A DNA stretch of 64,000 nucleotides from Diphasiastrum complanatum. Taxonomy: Eukaryota > Streptophyta > Lycopodiopsida > Lycopodiales > Lycopodiaceae. Positions 33,850-46,746 of the stretch are shown here, piece by piece. The translations under genes and the position numbers were made by a program. Numbering within the stretch: the stretch's first letter is position 1; each line of letters begins with the position of its first letter. The notes under the pieces were generated by a model, which saw only the letters and a program-made list of their open reading frames with translations, was not told the origin of the DNA and ran no database searches. The stretch spans positions 20,543,798-20,607,797 of the forward strand of contig CM055113.1 of assembly GCA_029204225.1 (NCBI GenBank). The letters are read 5' to 3'.

Positions 33850-34600
33850 ATCTGTCATATTCATTTTCAATATTTTTGCTCTCCGGGCAGTGATGAGTTG
33901 GAAGGGCAGGCCTCATCAACCAATAGCATTTTCACATGTTGTCCGATGAAACAACAATATATTTAAAAAGTTTTTATTTTATTTATATTTGGAAAATTCT
34001 ACGTTACGTAGAACCCAAAGCTAAGATTTCAATTGGTCTACATGGCAATAAAAATAAGAAAAAAATAAAAAAACTTCTTTTTCAAAGGCCCTTGTCGGGC
34101 TCTAAGTTTCTCTAATGTCTTTCAAATCACCTTGTTTTTACATTGCAACAATGATCCCAACTCTTTCGTCTACATACAGCACAAGTTTGACAAAAGCACA
34201 AGGAAGCAACATGTCAATTGTTTGAGCTTTAAGCTTCAAGCTTTCAATTATAAGCCTATGTGATTTATGCCAAGAAGCGTTCTAAACAAAGCTCCAAAAT
34301 ATTGGCCCTTTTGCTAGAAGATAATCTTTCAAGGCTATCAAATACACACTTGGTCTCCCCACTTGGGCTCTTTGTTGCCTCAAGGTAATTGGCTTGTTGT
34401 GTTGAGTTCAAACACCTTGTTGCAACCCATAAGATAATTTGAGTAACTACTGGAACTAAAACTAGTAGACTATGAATAATGATTACATTTATGAGCTCAA
34501 AGCCTAGTGAATCGACCTTGACGAGGGAGGTCAAATGGCCTAAAGGACAATCTAAAATTTTTGTCTAAGTAGCAACATGCCTCGAATGACAACTTTCATC
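33850..34600. other. no gene found
   Basis: AT-rich stretch with no supported coding signal; poly(A) and poly(T) tracts only. Confidence 0.55.
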
Positions 34601-34939
34601 AGCTTATGTCCAAACTACAACAAGCCTCTCTACTTGATCTTCAAACTTCATCCAACTTAAACAACCATCACACAAGAGCACATGATATCTTCACACAAGC
34701 ATTTGGGGATTCAAACTTAGATTGGTATACCCACAAGCTTATCCTCCAAAACATCATTTTAGCTACTTTAGAAAATTTCAAGTGTGAGAGATAAAAAATG
34801 CATGATAGGTGGTGACATCATCAACTTGCTTGCCTTTCTCCACATAAGAGAGCGTCTTGGGCTTGGATCTCTCTCTCATAGATCTTCTTGGTGTGATTGC
34901 TTGAAGATGCTCCTCCTCAAGCCTCGACCCCAATATATC

Positions 34940-35445
34940 TTAATTGTCTTCAAGATTGATAATAGGTGATGCTCCATGAGGTGCTTTGATCTCGGCCCCA
35001 TCCAAGTTGTGCTTTTGATCTTCATGAAAGATCACATCACTTCTTATAACAACTTTGTTAGTAGAGGGTACAAAGATTCTATAAGCTTTTTTTGTAGATG
35101 AATATCCAACCATCACATCTTTGATAGAACTAGAGTCATTTTTCTTCCTTGTCTCTAAAGGCACATTTACAAAGCAAATACATCCAAAGATTCTAAGGTG
35201 ATCTACCTTAGGCTTCTCTTAATGCAACATCTCAAATGGTGATTTTCCTCCTAGACCAAGATGAGGAATTCTATTACAAAGATAATTAGCACATGAAATT
35301 GCTTCTCCCTAAAAATCTTTTGGAAGAGATGCTTCAATTCTAAGTGCTTTTGCACATTCATATAAAGTTCTATTTTTCCTAATCCTAAAACCCCATTTTG
35401 TTGAGGGGAATAAGCACAAGGAAACTCTCTTCTAACTTCCTCTTT
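34940..35445 (-). pseudogene. copia integrase C-terminal fragment
   Basis: Minus-strand remnant. AYSPQQNGVL (about 35395-35425) marks the end of the integrase catalytic domain. The fragment ends with PLETRKKNDSSSIKDVMVGY followed by STKKAYRIFVPSTNKVVIRS (about 34990-35160), the conserved block after integrase. A different copia remnant joins it at about 35445. Polymerase and LTRs are missing. Confidence 0.85.
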
Positions 35446-38400
35446 CGAATATATCTCACAACTCTCATAAGAGTCTTCCAATGTGCAATACCAGGACTAG
35501 TCATGAATTGACTTAAGGAACTAACTGCAAAAGCTATGTCTGGTCTGATACAGATCATTGCATACATAAGAGATCCTATTATCGAATGATAAGAATACTC
35601 ACGCATCTTCTCTTTCTCTTCGACTGTTCGAGAACATCAGTCCTTCGACATCTTGAGTCCTAGGTCCATCAGTGAGAGAGCTAATTTGCAATTCATCAAA
35701 TTATATCTGATTAAGACATTGTGAACGTATCTTTGCTGAGTAATGTGAATCAACTTTTGTTTTCTTGTCTTTGAATTTGAATACCTAGACAGTAATGAGC
35801 TTCGCCCAGATCAATCATATCAAATTCAGAAGATAGCATGTCTTAGCTTCTTTTATCATATCGATACTATTGTTGAAAAGCAATGTGCTGTCCACATACA
35901 AAGTCAAGATAATTAAAGAATGATGCACTAACTTGAAATAGACATTAGAATCTAAAGTGCATAGTCGTGATTGATAAAAAAAAAGTGTTGATCCTTTGAA
36001 ACCATGCTCGAGCAGATTGCTTCAAACCAGAAAGTGCTTTATGGAGTTTACACACATGATTGTGTTCGATGTTATAACCTTTGGATTGCACAATATAAAT
36101 GTCTTCTTCGATAACTCCATTAAGATATGTTGTTTGTACATCCATTTGATGGATTTCCAAATTTGTTGTAGTAACAAATGACAATAGAAGTCTGATTGAA
36201 TAATGTTTAACTACTGGACTGAAAATCTCAATGTAGTTGACATTGTGTACTTGAGAAAATCCTCTGGCGACAAGTCGAGCCTTTCTTCAATTGATACTTC
36301 CATCTGCCTTGTATTTGATTTTGAATATCCATTTGCAATCAACTACATTTATGCTGGTAGATAATTTGACAATATTCCAAGTCTGGTTCTTGATAAGAGA
36401 TGAATACTCTTTATCCATAGCTTATTTCCAAATATTGGCATTGGGCTGACTGAGTGCCTCTTCCACAACAGTTGGCTCTTGAACAAGGTAAGTTGCAGAC
36501 TCGTCGATATACCTTATAGGTGGTCTATTGACTCTTGTCGATCTTCTAGGAATTGAGTGAAGCTAATTACTTTCATCTGTAGTTGCTAGACTGCAACATC
36601 ATCATCTTCGGATTCGCTGCTGATAAGATGTTTGTCTGGAGTAGATGAGCTAGGACCTTCAATAGGAATAGTCAACTTGGGGATTGAAATGTCTGATAAT
36701 TTGGGAGAGTTTGATAGTTCGGCTATATGAGCTTTTCCCTTACCCTTGACGTCGATAAACTGATTTCCCAGCTAGTGAATATCTTCGACTCGATAGGATC
36801 ATACAACTTATAAGCTTTATCTGAAGTAGTGTAGCTGATGAAAAGAGACTTGATACTCTGGAAGTCGAGCTTCTTCTTGAGATCTTGCGGTATTTGCGCA
36901 TAAATGATACATCCAAAAACTCGTAAGTTTGATAATGATGGTTTGGAGCATGTCCAAACTTCATATGGTGTCTTGTATGAGAGACCTTTAGTAGGACATC
37001 TGTTCTGAATATAAGTTGCAGTGGAAATGGCTTCAGCCCAGAAGGACTTCAGAAGTGTCACATGAGCAAGCATGCACTTGGCCGATTCAAGTAAGGTTTT
37101 GTTCTTTCTCTTAGCAAGTCCATTCGACTGAGGCGAATAGGAGGTAATGTATTGTTTCTCAATATCGTTGCTAAGGCAATACTCCTTGAATTTGGTAGAG
37201 ATGTATTCTCCCCCGTTTCGGACCTCAATGTTTTAATTCTTTTATCAGTTTGATTCTCTGCACGCTCTTTGAATTGTCGAAAGATTTTGAAAGCCTCCAA
37301 TTTTTGCTTAATGAAGTAAACAACTGTTCTTCTAGAATATTCGTCAATGAAGGTAATAAAATACTTTGCATCAAGCAACAATGGAGTTTGCATTGGACCA
37401 CATATATATGAATGAACAACGTCTAAAACATCTTTTGTTGCATGCCTATGACTCGATCTAAGAGGAATCCTAGCCTGCTTTCCAAGGATGTAGCTATGAT
37501 AGACAGGGAGGTCGCCTTTGTTGGTTGGATAGTCGAGATCAAGTGCTAGGGATTGTTTCGACATGTTTGGCACAGATATATGATTCAAGTGTCCTAATAT
37601 TTGATGTCATAGTAATGCTTTATTGACAAGAACAGAGGTTTTCAAGGCTTGACTAGTGTCAGAATAACAATGTGCTAGTCTATATAAGTATCAATGCCTC
37701 TTGCCGAGTGCAAGGATCTTATTTGTCCTATCGGTAATTCGGCATCAATCAAATGCAAACTCTATCCTATGATCTAAATCAGTAATTCTACTTATTGGTA
37801 TCAGGTTCATAGAGAGTTTAGGTACATACAAAACATTTTATAGTAGTTTGAATTGATCATGTTGAAAAATCAACCTTACATTGCCTTCATCTTCGAGTGT
37901 GTGTGTGCTATCGTCGCCAAGATGAATGTATTTATTTGTATTGTAAGATGTATAGGAGTGAAAATGCTCACAATGACTGGTCATATGTTGAGTAGCTCTA
38001 GAATCCAAAAACCAAGAATTATTGAATAGTGTCTTTTGGCCTTTGACCATAAAGGCTCCTTCGTCCATGTCGAGTTCAAGAGATGTTGTGACTGCATTTG
38101 CATGTTGATCTGGTTGTTTGCTGGCATTCTTTGCTTTTAATACCCTACAATCTTGGATCTCATGATTAGTGCTTTTGCAATACTTACAAAACATCTTCTT
38201 CTTCAACTACGAATTTGATAATTGTTCTTGACTTTGTGTCGGCTTCTGATTTGATGCGAACTGCTTAGAGCTTTTCGCTTCTATTGTTTTGAGCCTTTGT
38301 TGACATATAGAGCATGAGAGGATGAAGTCAAAGAGGTGTCTTGATTTCGTCGATTGTCTTCTTGCAGCAACATAGTGATAACTCTAGTAAGAGTTATATT

Positions 38401-39074
38401 TGAGTGTGTGAATATGATCATCACCCAGTTCTTGTATATAGAGGGCAAACTTAAAAACAACGTCATGATTGCATCTTGATCGTCGATGATTGATCCGACA
38501 ATGGCCATCTGTTGCAAGAGATTCTGAAACCGGTTAACGTGATTATGAAGTGAATCACCATTCGACATCTTAAGAATTTTTTTCTTAGATATAACTTGGA
38601 AGTCACATCCCTCACATCATATAATGAGATCAAGATGTCCCATACTTCTTTCGAAGTTTGAGCTTCAGATATGTAGCCAATCTGAGTATATATTGAGGAT
38701 AATAAGAGTGAAAGTTTTACCATCCTTCAACTTCCACTTTGAGTTGGTTGTGCATCTTCAAGCTTCACTTCGATACATGTGACAACATCCCACAACTCTT
38801 TGGCGATTAGCAAGGTCTTCATCTTAAATTTTCACAAATAGTAGTTATATCCATCAGCTTGTCTACAGTTGACTTTACTTTGAGAATATATTAATCCATT
38901 TGGAACTTTAGTTTATCGATAAATCAATGACGTTAAGGATGACGTCGTGCGTGCTACAATTGGAAATCAATTATCTGATACTGAAATTTGATACCACAAA
39001 TTGAAGAATATAATACTATGAAAAAGTATCTAATGATATCGTGAAAGATATCAAGTAGTAGAGCTCTGATACCA
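35446..39074 (-). pseudogene. copia gag-pol remnant B, truncated in RNase H
   Basis: On the minus strand from right to left: Met-tRNA primer site (39061-39074), a leader, gag (38281-38723), a CX2CX4HX4C knuckle (CKYCKSTNHEIQDC, about 38150-38195), protease with the active site changed to Asp-Ser-Arg (WFLDSRATQHMT), integrase (HSYICGPMQTP, where the usual Asp after Ser is Tyr; 37058-37588) and the post-integrase block with TPYEVWTCSKP (36723-37073). Then reverse transcriptase (QMDVQTTYLNGVIEEDIYIV, 35945-36184) and the start of RNase H (GSLMYAMICIRPDIAFAVSS). It stops at about 35446, where an unrelated copia piece begins. Many stops and shifts; catalytic residues of two enzymes are lost. Confidence 0.88.
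39061..39074 (-). promoter_or_regulatory. primer-binding site of copia B
   Basis: On the minus strand the sequence is TGGTATCAGAGCTC, directly following the end of the LTR at 39075. Confidence 0.9.
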
Positions 39075-39870
39075 TGATGGAAAGAGGGAGATGAAGTGAG
39101 TCGGTTCGACAAGTCGAAGACTGTAAGTGACTTACCGAGCGCAGTGGGACGTAGCCTTCTTTTTCCAGCCAAACAATGAAGTATTGAATATATATCAGAC
39201 AAAACAATAAGAGATTTATCAGTTACAAATAATCACAAAGAAGTGTACATTCTGACATGATATTGAATGCAATAAGGAGATAGATTGATTCAATAAGTAT
39301 CATGTACAAATCAGATGATGAGAGCACAAAACAATTGTGGATAGAAGCCGCATACTCTAAGCCATCTCTGAGTAACTGAAAACTATGTCTGATGCACTTC
39401 CGCTAATAAACAGTAGGCGTAAATAGCAATACTTTGATCTTTAAAATAAGATAGAAACTAAGCTAGAGAGACTTGAGAAGTGTTTGATGATCAACTATTT
39501 ATACTAAGCAATAACGCATATCCAATAGGACAACTATTAGATCGCACTAGCCAATTGGCCATAATGCGTTGACATCCATCCAATTAAGATTTTCCAAAAA
39601 TTTACTTGCAAAGCAACTAGGACAAGTCTTTAGTTTCAAATCAAGTGAAACAATAACCGTCTTCCATCGACATGTCCGACTCCTTCGACTTTCGTCGACG
39701 TCGCCAAGATGTTGGATGATGTCCGATATGTCGAAGCCACCTGTTGAGCGATTCTCGAGTATTTATGCAGACTGTTTAGAAACACGTATGAAACCGCAAA
39801 ACTGGATAATAGAGTGGATGGAGATTAAAGTTCTTCGGCTGTATCACTCCGATAGTAGAATAATCCAACA
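39075..39870 (-). repeat. 5' LTR of copia B
   Basis: On the minus strand it runs from TGTTGGATTATTC (39870) to CTTTCCATCA (39075), 796 bp, with TG and CA ends next to a primer site. The matching 3' LTR is not in the window, because the element is cut at 35446. The boundary at 39870 is supported by the TG dinucleotide and the switch to copia C coding sequence. Confidence 0.8.
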
Positions 39871-40806
39871 CTATCAACATCAAACTTGACATCTAAGCCA
39901 TTATCACAATTGACCAACACTAACGAGATTCTTTGTTAGTTTTGGCACATAAAGGACATCATTGAGACACACAACCTTTGAGGATGTAACATTCAAAAGG
40001 ATACTTCCTATTCCTTCAATTCTACACTCAATATCATTTGTAGTATAGATGGACTTCTTAGTACTCTCATAAGACATGAGACTAGTGAATGAATTTTTTG
40101 AGCTAGACATATGGGAACTAGCCCCACTATCAATCCACCACAATCCATCACTCTTGAAAGGAGAGGAAAAAAAACTAGACACCATAAGTGAGCCCTCCCT
40201 ACCACTCTCATTAGCATCACACTCTCTCTCTCTTATTAGAAAAGTTAGCTTGCTTGAATTGATTCTTCTTCTTGAAGCAATTTGTGGCATAATGGCCTTT
40301 CTTGCCACAAAAAAAAAAAACACTTGAACTTGACATAATCCAACACTATCAACATCAAACTTGACATCTAAGCCATTATCACAATTGACCAACACTAACG
40401 AGATTCTTTGTTAGTTTTGGCACATAAAGGACATCATTGAGACACACAACTTTTGAGGATGTAACATTCAAAAGGATACTTCCTATTCCTTCAATTCTAC
40501 ACTCAATATCATTTGTAGTATAGATGGACTTCTTAGTACTCTCATAAGACATGAGACTAGTGAATGAATTTTTTGAGCTAGACATATGGGAACTAGCCCC
40601 ACTATCAATCCACCACAATCCATCACTCTTGAAAGGAGAGGAAAAAAAAACTAGACACCATAAGTGAGCCCTCCCTACCACTCTCATTAGCATCACACTC
40701 TCTCTCTCTTATTAGAAAAGTTAGCTTGCTTGAATTGATTCTTTTTCTTGAAGCAATTTGTGGCATAATGGCCTTTCTTGCCACAAAAAAAAAAACACTT
40801 GATCTT
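39864..40806. repeat. tandem duplication of about 470 bp
   Basis: 39860-40335 and 40336-40806 are near-identical direct repeats starting ATAATCCAACACTATCAAC. Each carries the protease and knuckle region of copia C. The copies differ at only a few positions, such as one more A in a poly(A) run, so the duplication is recent. The repeat unit includes the first 11 bases of the copia B LTR. Confidence 0.9.
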
Positions 40807-41575
40807 TTTTTTTCTCCCAATTGGATTTTAAGCTTGAGAGGAATTGTTCTCCTCTCCATCTTTGGCATTGTCTTGAAATGTTGTTGTTGTCTTTTGCTCC
40901 TCCCCTTTGGCTTGTCCTTGGTGAATAAAGCTTTGTCCTCTCTACCATCTTTGATTGAAAGTTTGTTCATCCTCAAGAGCTTGTTGTCTTGCCTACACTC
41001 TTCAACAATAAAAACTCCTTGAATTGTCTCAAATCTTGGAAGCTCCTCCTTGATTGCATATGATTGTACAAGGTTGTCAAATTCATCCTTCAATCCATTT
41101 AGCATCACTTGCACTAATTCACTTTGAATGAGGTGGTCTCCTATGCAAGCAAGCTTTCTATGAAGATCTTTCACTCTCAAAACATAATTGGAGGCACTCT
41201 CATCACTCTTTTGGCAGCTTTGAAGAATTTGATTCCTAAATGTGAGCAACCTAGAAGTATTCTTGGCCTCATAAATGGCTTTGAGGGTGTCCCAAGACTT
41301 CTTGGCCGAGGTGCAAATACTAATTTCTCTTAACACTTCATTTGAAACATTCATCTTGATATAGTGCAGAGCCATTCTTGCTCTTTTCTTGTACCTTTGG
41401 ACTTCTTGAAGTGATTGAGGCTCCTCATCAAGTCCAAGGACAATATCCATCACATCTTGGAGGATCAAAATCGACTCCATTCTTAGCTTCCAAATAGAGT
41501 CAATCTCTTACTTTGCTCTAAGAGAATGGATCCCATGGAAGCCATCTTATCTTGAGAAATTGTCTTGTAATGGAT
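39895..41575 (-). pseudogene. copia C gag and protease, partly duplicated
   Basis: On the minus strand gag begins near 41545 (MASMGSILLEQSKRL) and, after a shift, continues open from 41480 with LQEVQRYKKRARMALHYIKM and SAKKSWDTLKAIYEAKNTSR. The zinc knuckle can be read only in another frame, because a homopolymer run of about 11-12 bases (40785-40795 and 40309-40320) precedes it and shifts the frame. The protease follows as WWIDSGASSHMSSSKNSF, with the active-site Asp-Ser-Gly intact, and a Gly-rich block that ends VLYVPKLTKNLVSVGQL. Integrase and polymerase are missing: copia B lies immediately beyond. The last part is present twice. Confidence 0.88.
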
Positions 41576-41599
41576 CTAAAAGTGTTGCTGCTCTCTCAA

Positions 41600-42600
41600 A
41601 GAAGTGTGAAAAAAATGCCTAAATTGGCAAATCTAGCTATGTTAAACAATGTAAATATGTACATTAGTGGGTCCCACATGTGAGGCCAAAAGTGCCACAT
41701 GGGAATCTACTTTGGAGTAGGTTAGATAAAAAAGTTGGTCAAGTTTGTTTGGTAGTGGTTCCTACATTATAGGACCAAATTCCTACATGTATTACCATCT
41801 TTTCATAGTAATGCCTTAGATTAGTTTTGAGAGCTTATTGGCAAACTCGACCTTCTACACTATGTACATTGATTTCCTTTGGATCCAAGCAAGAACTAAG
41901 TGTTCTTAACATCATTTGTTATCTACAGGCCATATTGAGTACCGTTTCACATGTGTGTGTGGTGTACATCACTTTTGGTTAATGATTTTGGGTTGCTTTT
42001 GCTTGATGCATGTAAAATTGTCAATCTAGATCTCATTTTTGTGTGTGTAGTTTGCATTTGTTTTATAATCAATCAATCAATCACTCTTGTGAGTCATTAA
42101 TAGACTCAAGTAAGGTCCAAAGTACCATAATTTGATAAGAAGGATCCAATAACGATGTCCCTCCAACTTGAGATCTTGCAACAAAATGTGAGATCAATCT
42201 CACTAGCTATGTCCATTTCTCTCAATCTAGATCAAGCTCCTATCCAAAGATGAAGGACAACAAGATTTTGAGCCAACTTCTCCCTAGCAATGTAAAGCAC
42301 TCAAAGACTCCACAAAAGACTCAAATACACTTGATTTGTATGAAACTATGTGGCTATGGCTTCAAAATCATACCTAGATCTCACCAAGACAAGATTGGCA
42401 AGCACTATCTTGAGTTTTTTTATGAAACAAGCTATATATGGGTCAAACTTGATGTGTCCAGCCAGGTTCGGTGCCCTACTCACATCACTTCAAATGACTA
42501 TAACTTCTACAAAACACATCCAATTGAGTTCAAACAAGTTGAAACACAAACTAGACTTCACTAGCTTTCTATCAAGCTACCACACACCAATTTTGGATCA
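41600..42600. other. no gene found; possible leader/LTR of copia C
   Basis: AT-rich sequence upstream (on the minus strand) of the copia C gag. No second LTR copy and no primer site could be recognised. Confidence 0.45.
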
Positions 42601-42699
42601 ACCTTCGAGATACACCATAGGATTGTTTGTCAATATTTGGGCTGAAAGATTATCAGAAAAGATGATTGGAATCTCTGAAAAATCTAGCAAGTGAAAATT

Positions 42700-44215
42700 C
42701 ACTACCATCCTTTTGATCCAAGGCATCTCCTTTGTGCATGAAGTTAGGGGAAGGAAAGCATCAGTGGGGTGCCTGTCGGAGTAGTTTTTTTCCTTCTCTT
42801 GTGCTGCGACGCCTGCCGCTTCTCCTGGTGTGAAGGCAGAGCGAGGCAATAGGTCACCACATGTGGGATCAGCAACAACAACAACTGCCAAAGTACGAAG
42901 CACATCCCAAGAGAGGACAATGTCAACACACCTGCCGGAAGAGTGGGACGCGGAAGAAGGAAGGATATGAGACTGCTCTATGAGGACATGGAATCCTCCA
43001 TCTCTGGCTATAGCGGCCGTTGCATCTCTGACAACATCATGCGTAGCTGTGCGCTCACTCCCAGAAGGACAACGAAGGAGGTGGATAGCAAGAGCATCAA
43101 TAAGGTGACCACAAACACACCTGGAGAGACCCAAAACCGAAGGATGAGAAAACCCCAAGCGAAGACGAAGAGCAGTGGTGAAGATGGTCGAAGACAACCG
43201 GAAGGAAGGGATAACAGGCCGAGCTGACAGCCAAGCCCCGGCACCTGGACCCTAACAAGAAAGAAGCCGAGCTCGATGCAACGCTGAAGGAGCCTCAGAG
43301 AGCATGCTTGAAAGGGTATGCTTGTGCACGCGCTCCAAGAGGGTCTCTTGCAGGTGATTTGAGCTGAAAGTGAGGAGTTAAAAGGAGGAAGACAAGCCTT
43401 GGCAGAGAGGGGGAGGAGCTCTCGCGCAGCGATGAGGAGGTGTTGAAAAGGCAGAGAACTGCTATCCACATGAGCAATGCAATCCGCCAAGAGAGGACGA
43501 AAGCTAGAAAGGAACCGAGAAGACAAAGCAGGGGCGACAAGAGCCCAGCTCCCAAGAAAAGTTGCAGGTGCAGAAGAAACCGTAGAGAGAAGACCCACAC
43601 CTCCACAAGAAATGGGTAACCGAGCCTGGTTCCAAGCTAAAAGGGTCTCTACACCATCCAAAGAACCAGGGCCCAAAAGGTGGCCAAAAACATCCATAAG
43701 AGAGCTGTCAAAGGAAGAGAGGAGATGCAAAAAGTCCGGAGTAGGGGGGAAAGTCCGCAGCAGATAAGAAGAACGCTGGATAAAGCAAGACGTCAAGATG
43801 CCAAACGCTACCTGAGTGTCGCCCAACCGGGGAAGCAGATCTGAATGAGCAACATCCTCCTGGAGAGCCTCACCAAGAAAAGCAGATTTGAAGGAAGCAG
43901 ACCCAAAAGGAACACCCAGAACTCGAATGCCATTCGAAGGAGCAAGGAAACCTTGAGGAGGAACAAAGTCCGGGGGAAGACCTGCCGGAGACCATACTGA
44001 GAACACTTGCGGGGTTGAATAGACAAACCAAGAGAAGCCAGCTGCTCAAAGAAATGATGAAATGCGAGGAGCACCGTAGGAGCAGGACCAACAATGTGTC
44101 ATCAGCAACCGAAGGAAATAAGCAGGAGGGAAAGGCCTCTGCAGAAGCTCGAAGTGCACGGAAATGAGCCAGAGCGAAAAACAAGGAATGAATTTCTAAT
44201 GGTTGGGTAGAGAGA
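42700..44215 (-). pseudogene. LINE with CCHC and restriction-like endonuclease-like C-terminus, 5'-truncated
   Basis: Minus-strand non-LTR retrotransposon remnant. It begins within the palm of reverse transcriptase: LFPSVADDTLLV (about 44090-44130), where the usual Tyr-x-Asp-Asp is Val-Ala-Asp-Asp. After a shift comes GIRVLGVPFGSASF (about 43885-43930) and the thumb and linker with HSDLLPRLGDTQVAFGILTS and SYLLRTFPPTPDFLHLLSSF. Past another shift the C-terminus reads RCVCGHLIDALAIHLLRCPS (a CxC...H...C knuckle, about 43080-43140), THDVVRDATAAIARDGGFHV, then RCVDIVLSWDVLRTLAVVVV with ADPT. A knuckle followed by Asp-Ile-Val and then Ala-Asp after about 15 residues is the layout of RLE-type LINEs (R2-like). 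No poly(A) is seen. Confidence 0.75.
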
Positions 44216-46746
44216 GAATATAAGATGTGGCTCTCAGGTAGAGAGAGAATATGCAAAAAACTATAATCACAAGATATCTCCAAAACACTAAATATAGAAT
44301 CACTCTCTCTCACTCACTAATAGTGACTCAAGCCGCCAAGAGGTGTAGTCATCAAGCAATATGATTGGATCTCTTAATAGCACCTCTAAATTTGATTGGT
44401 CTAGTCACTTGGCCTCTCTTACATATGATTGGACCATTTCCATGGATCTCTTTCCTTTGATTGGTCACATGACAAAACACATGATTAAATGTCACTGGCC
44501 CTCTACCATCAAGCCAAGTGTCAAAAGCCTACACTACCTCGAGCTACATCAAGAGCTATTTTTGGCCTAATCACCTACTAACATATGTACAAGAGGTGGA
44601 AAAGTCAAAGGACCCCCAAAACTCATGATAGATAACTCTTACTATTTTTCACAACCCCATGTATGTATTCATACATTGATCTTCTTTTCAATTCCAAAAG
44701 ACTAGACAAATCATGTCTTCCCCGTCGTTATAACGAGCACTCAAGCTACATCCAACAATCAAGTCTGCAAAAATCATAATTAAAAATCAACATGTACCTT
44801 CATAGACAATCACATACATTCTCTTATTTATAAGAGGTTATTTTAATGGTTTGTAATTGCCCATTGAATTCTTGTCCTCACACTCTTTGCTTAGTAAACT
44901 TTTATGACACTTTGTTGAAGGTTTTTTGCTCCCCCAACAATGCAATTTGTCAAACCATTTGGAGAAAATACTTGACATCATCAACATTTTTTGAGATATG
45001 TGGGTCCATGTGAATGCTTATAAGCACCGACATGAATTACACATTGTGTATATATTTTGCCTTTGACCTTGAGGATGCAAAATTTTTTTGTTGCAAAGCA
45101 TGTCTACACCACAATAACTTATTGTGGGTACATTTTAACTCCCATTAAGTCTCCTTTCCCTCTCACACACGTACAAAATATGGACATGATTCCTTTCAGC
45201 ATATCAAATGTTGACACAAAGATTTGCTAACAACTCCAATAAAGATGATATGAATTGTAACATTGCTGCCAATGATGATAAACAATTGAAATTTTCATGT
45301 CATCCATCATGCTACCAACAAAAGAAGGGGATCATTAAAAAAAAATATCACCATCATAAACAAAACATTGTTTTAATATTTAAATAACAAATAAACCTTT
45401 ATGATGTGCAATGTGAGCTGTGAGACCTCTTTGTTCAATCTCCATTTTGTCATCACTATTCGAATCCATGACTATGCATTTATCTTCTTTTGTAGGAGAA
45501 ATTAAGTCGCTTGAAGCAAGCATAGATCTACTAATAATACTCACAAGGTTGAAAAACCACTTGATGGACCTCTAAAATCACATCTTGAATCTACACGTCA
45601 ATTAACCTCCCTCGAACCCAAAATAATATTGAGAGAGAGAGAGAGATACTCTTTTAACATCACGGCTTTATTTCCATATATGCATGATGTCCCACGTCTC
45701 CCATATTTCCAATAATTTGCAAAGAAAAACATCTCACAATATAGCTAATTTTGGCTCCATATCCACCTTAGGAAAGGTCCAATAAAAAGTTGCATCATTT
45801 GCATGTTCCCTTTTCATACTCCCATTCTCCTTGTGTTAAGTTTATCTTGGTGATTATTGATTTTGCTCTTTTGCATAAGTACTAAACCCACTAGTACCTC
45901 TATACCCAACATGTACATTAAACCACATGAAGGTCAAACTACAATTGACCACATTACAAACACAAGAACAAGGACCAATACCATTACCTTTAAAAACATG
46001 CAACAACAATATCCATTCTTGTAAAAAGGATAGCAACATTCTTTAGGCCTTCCAACATAATTGTTGGTAATAAAGGACAATTCTCACAACTTCAATCCAG
46101 TAAGTTGAGCTTCAAACAATTACTTGTCAACATCAAAGAGGTATAATTTATGCTATTTCTAAAACTTGGAAATGTAATTAGACGATGTGTTTTTTCTTGT
46201 TCGAAACTTTTTATGTTTGAACAGGATTCTTTCCCAAATAGATCCCTTCATAGAGTAGTAAGATGATCAACCTTTCAGACTTTTGAATTTCAACATTCAT
46301 GTTTTTATTTTACTTAATCATAATAAAAAGGTTTAGCCTTTCATACAGGAAGTGAATGGGTTCGAACATTTTGTGTCAAATTTACACAACTAATTTCGTT
46401 GAATCACCCATAATGCCTTTAAGATGTCTCCTGAATTTATCAATTACAGCCTCATGGCCCTTCAAAATTCCTTTCACACTTGTGTGAAAAAGTGTTCCTG
46501 TTCTGGATCTGCTCTAACTTACTGTCAGTTTCCTTTATTAATTATCTCGTCACCTTGTCAACATTTTTCTGAAACTTCTTTCGACAAAGTTTGAACTTAT
46601 TCATGACAAAGTGAGTAAAAACAGGAAATTTTCTTATATTTCAAAAATGGAATAAACATTGGATCACAATATTAGTAAGCAAACTCGTGGAGACGTCTTG
46701 CATAACCGAGGATCCCTGATGCAGCAATTCCATACTTCACAGCTTG
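44216..46746. other. AT-rich intergenic stretch, no gene found
   Basis: About 2.5 kb with no supported exon or domain. It includes a (GA)n run (about 45630-45648) and repeated TGATTGG motifs (about 44360-44470), and lies downstream of PAM16. Confidence 0.6.
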
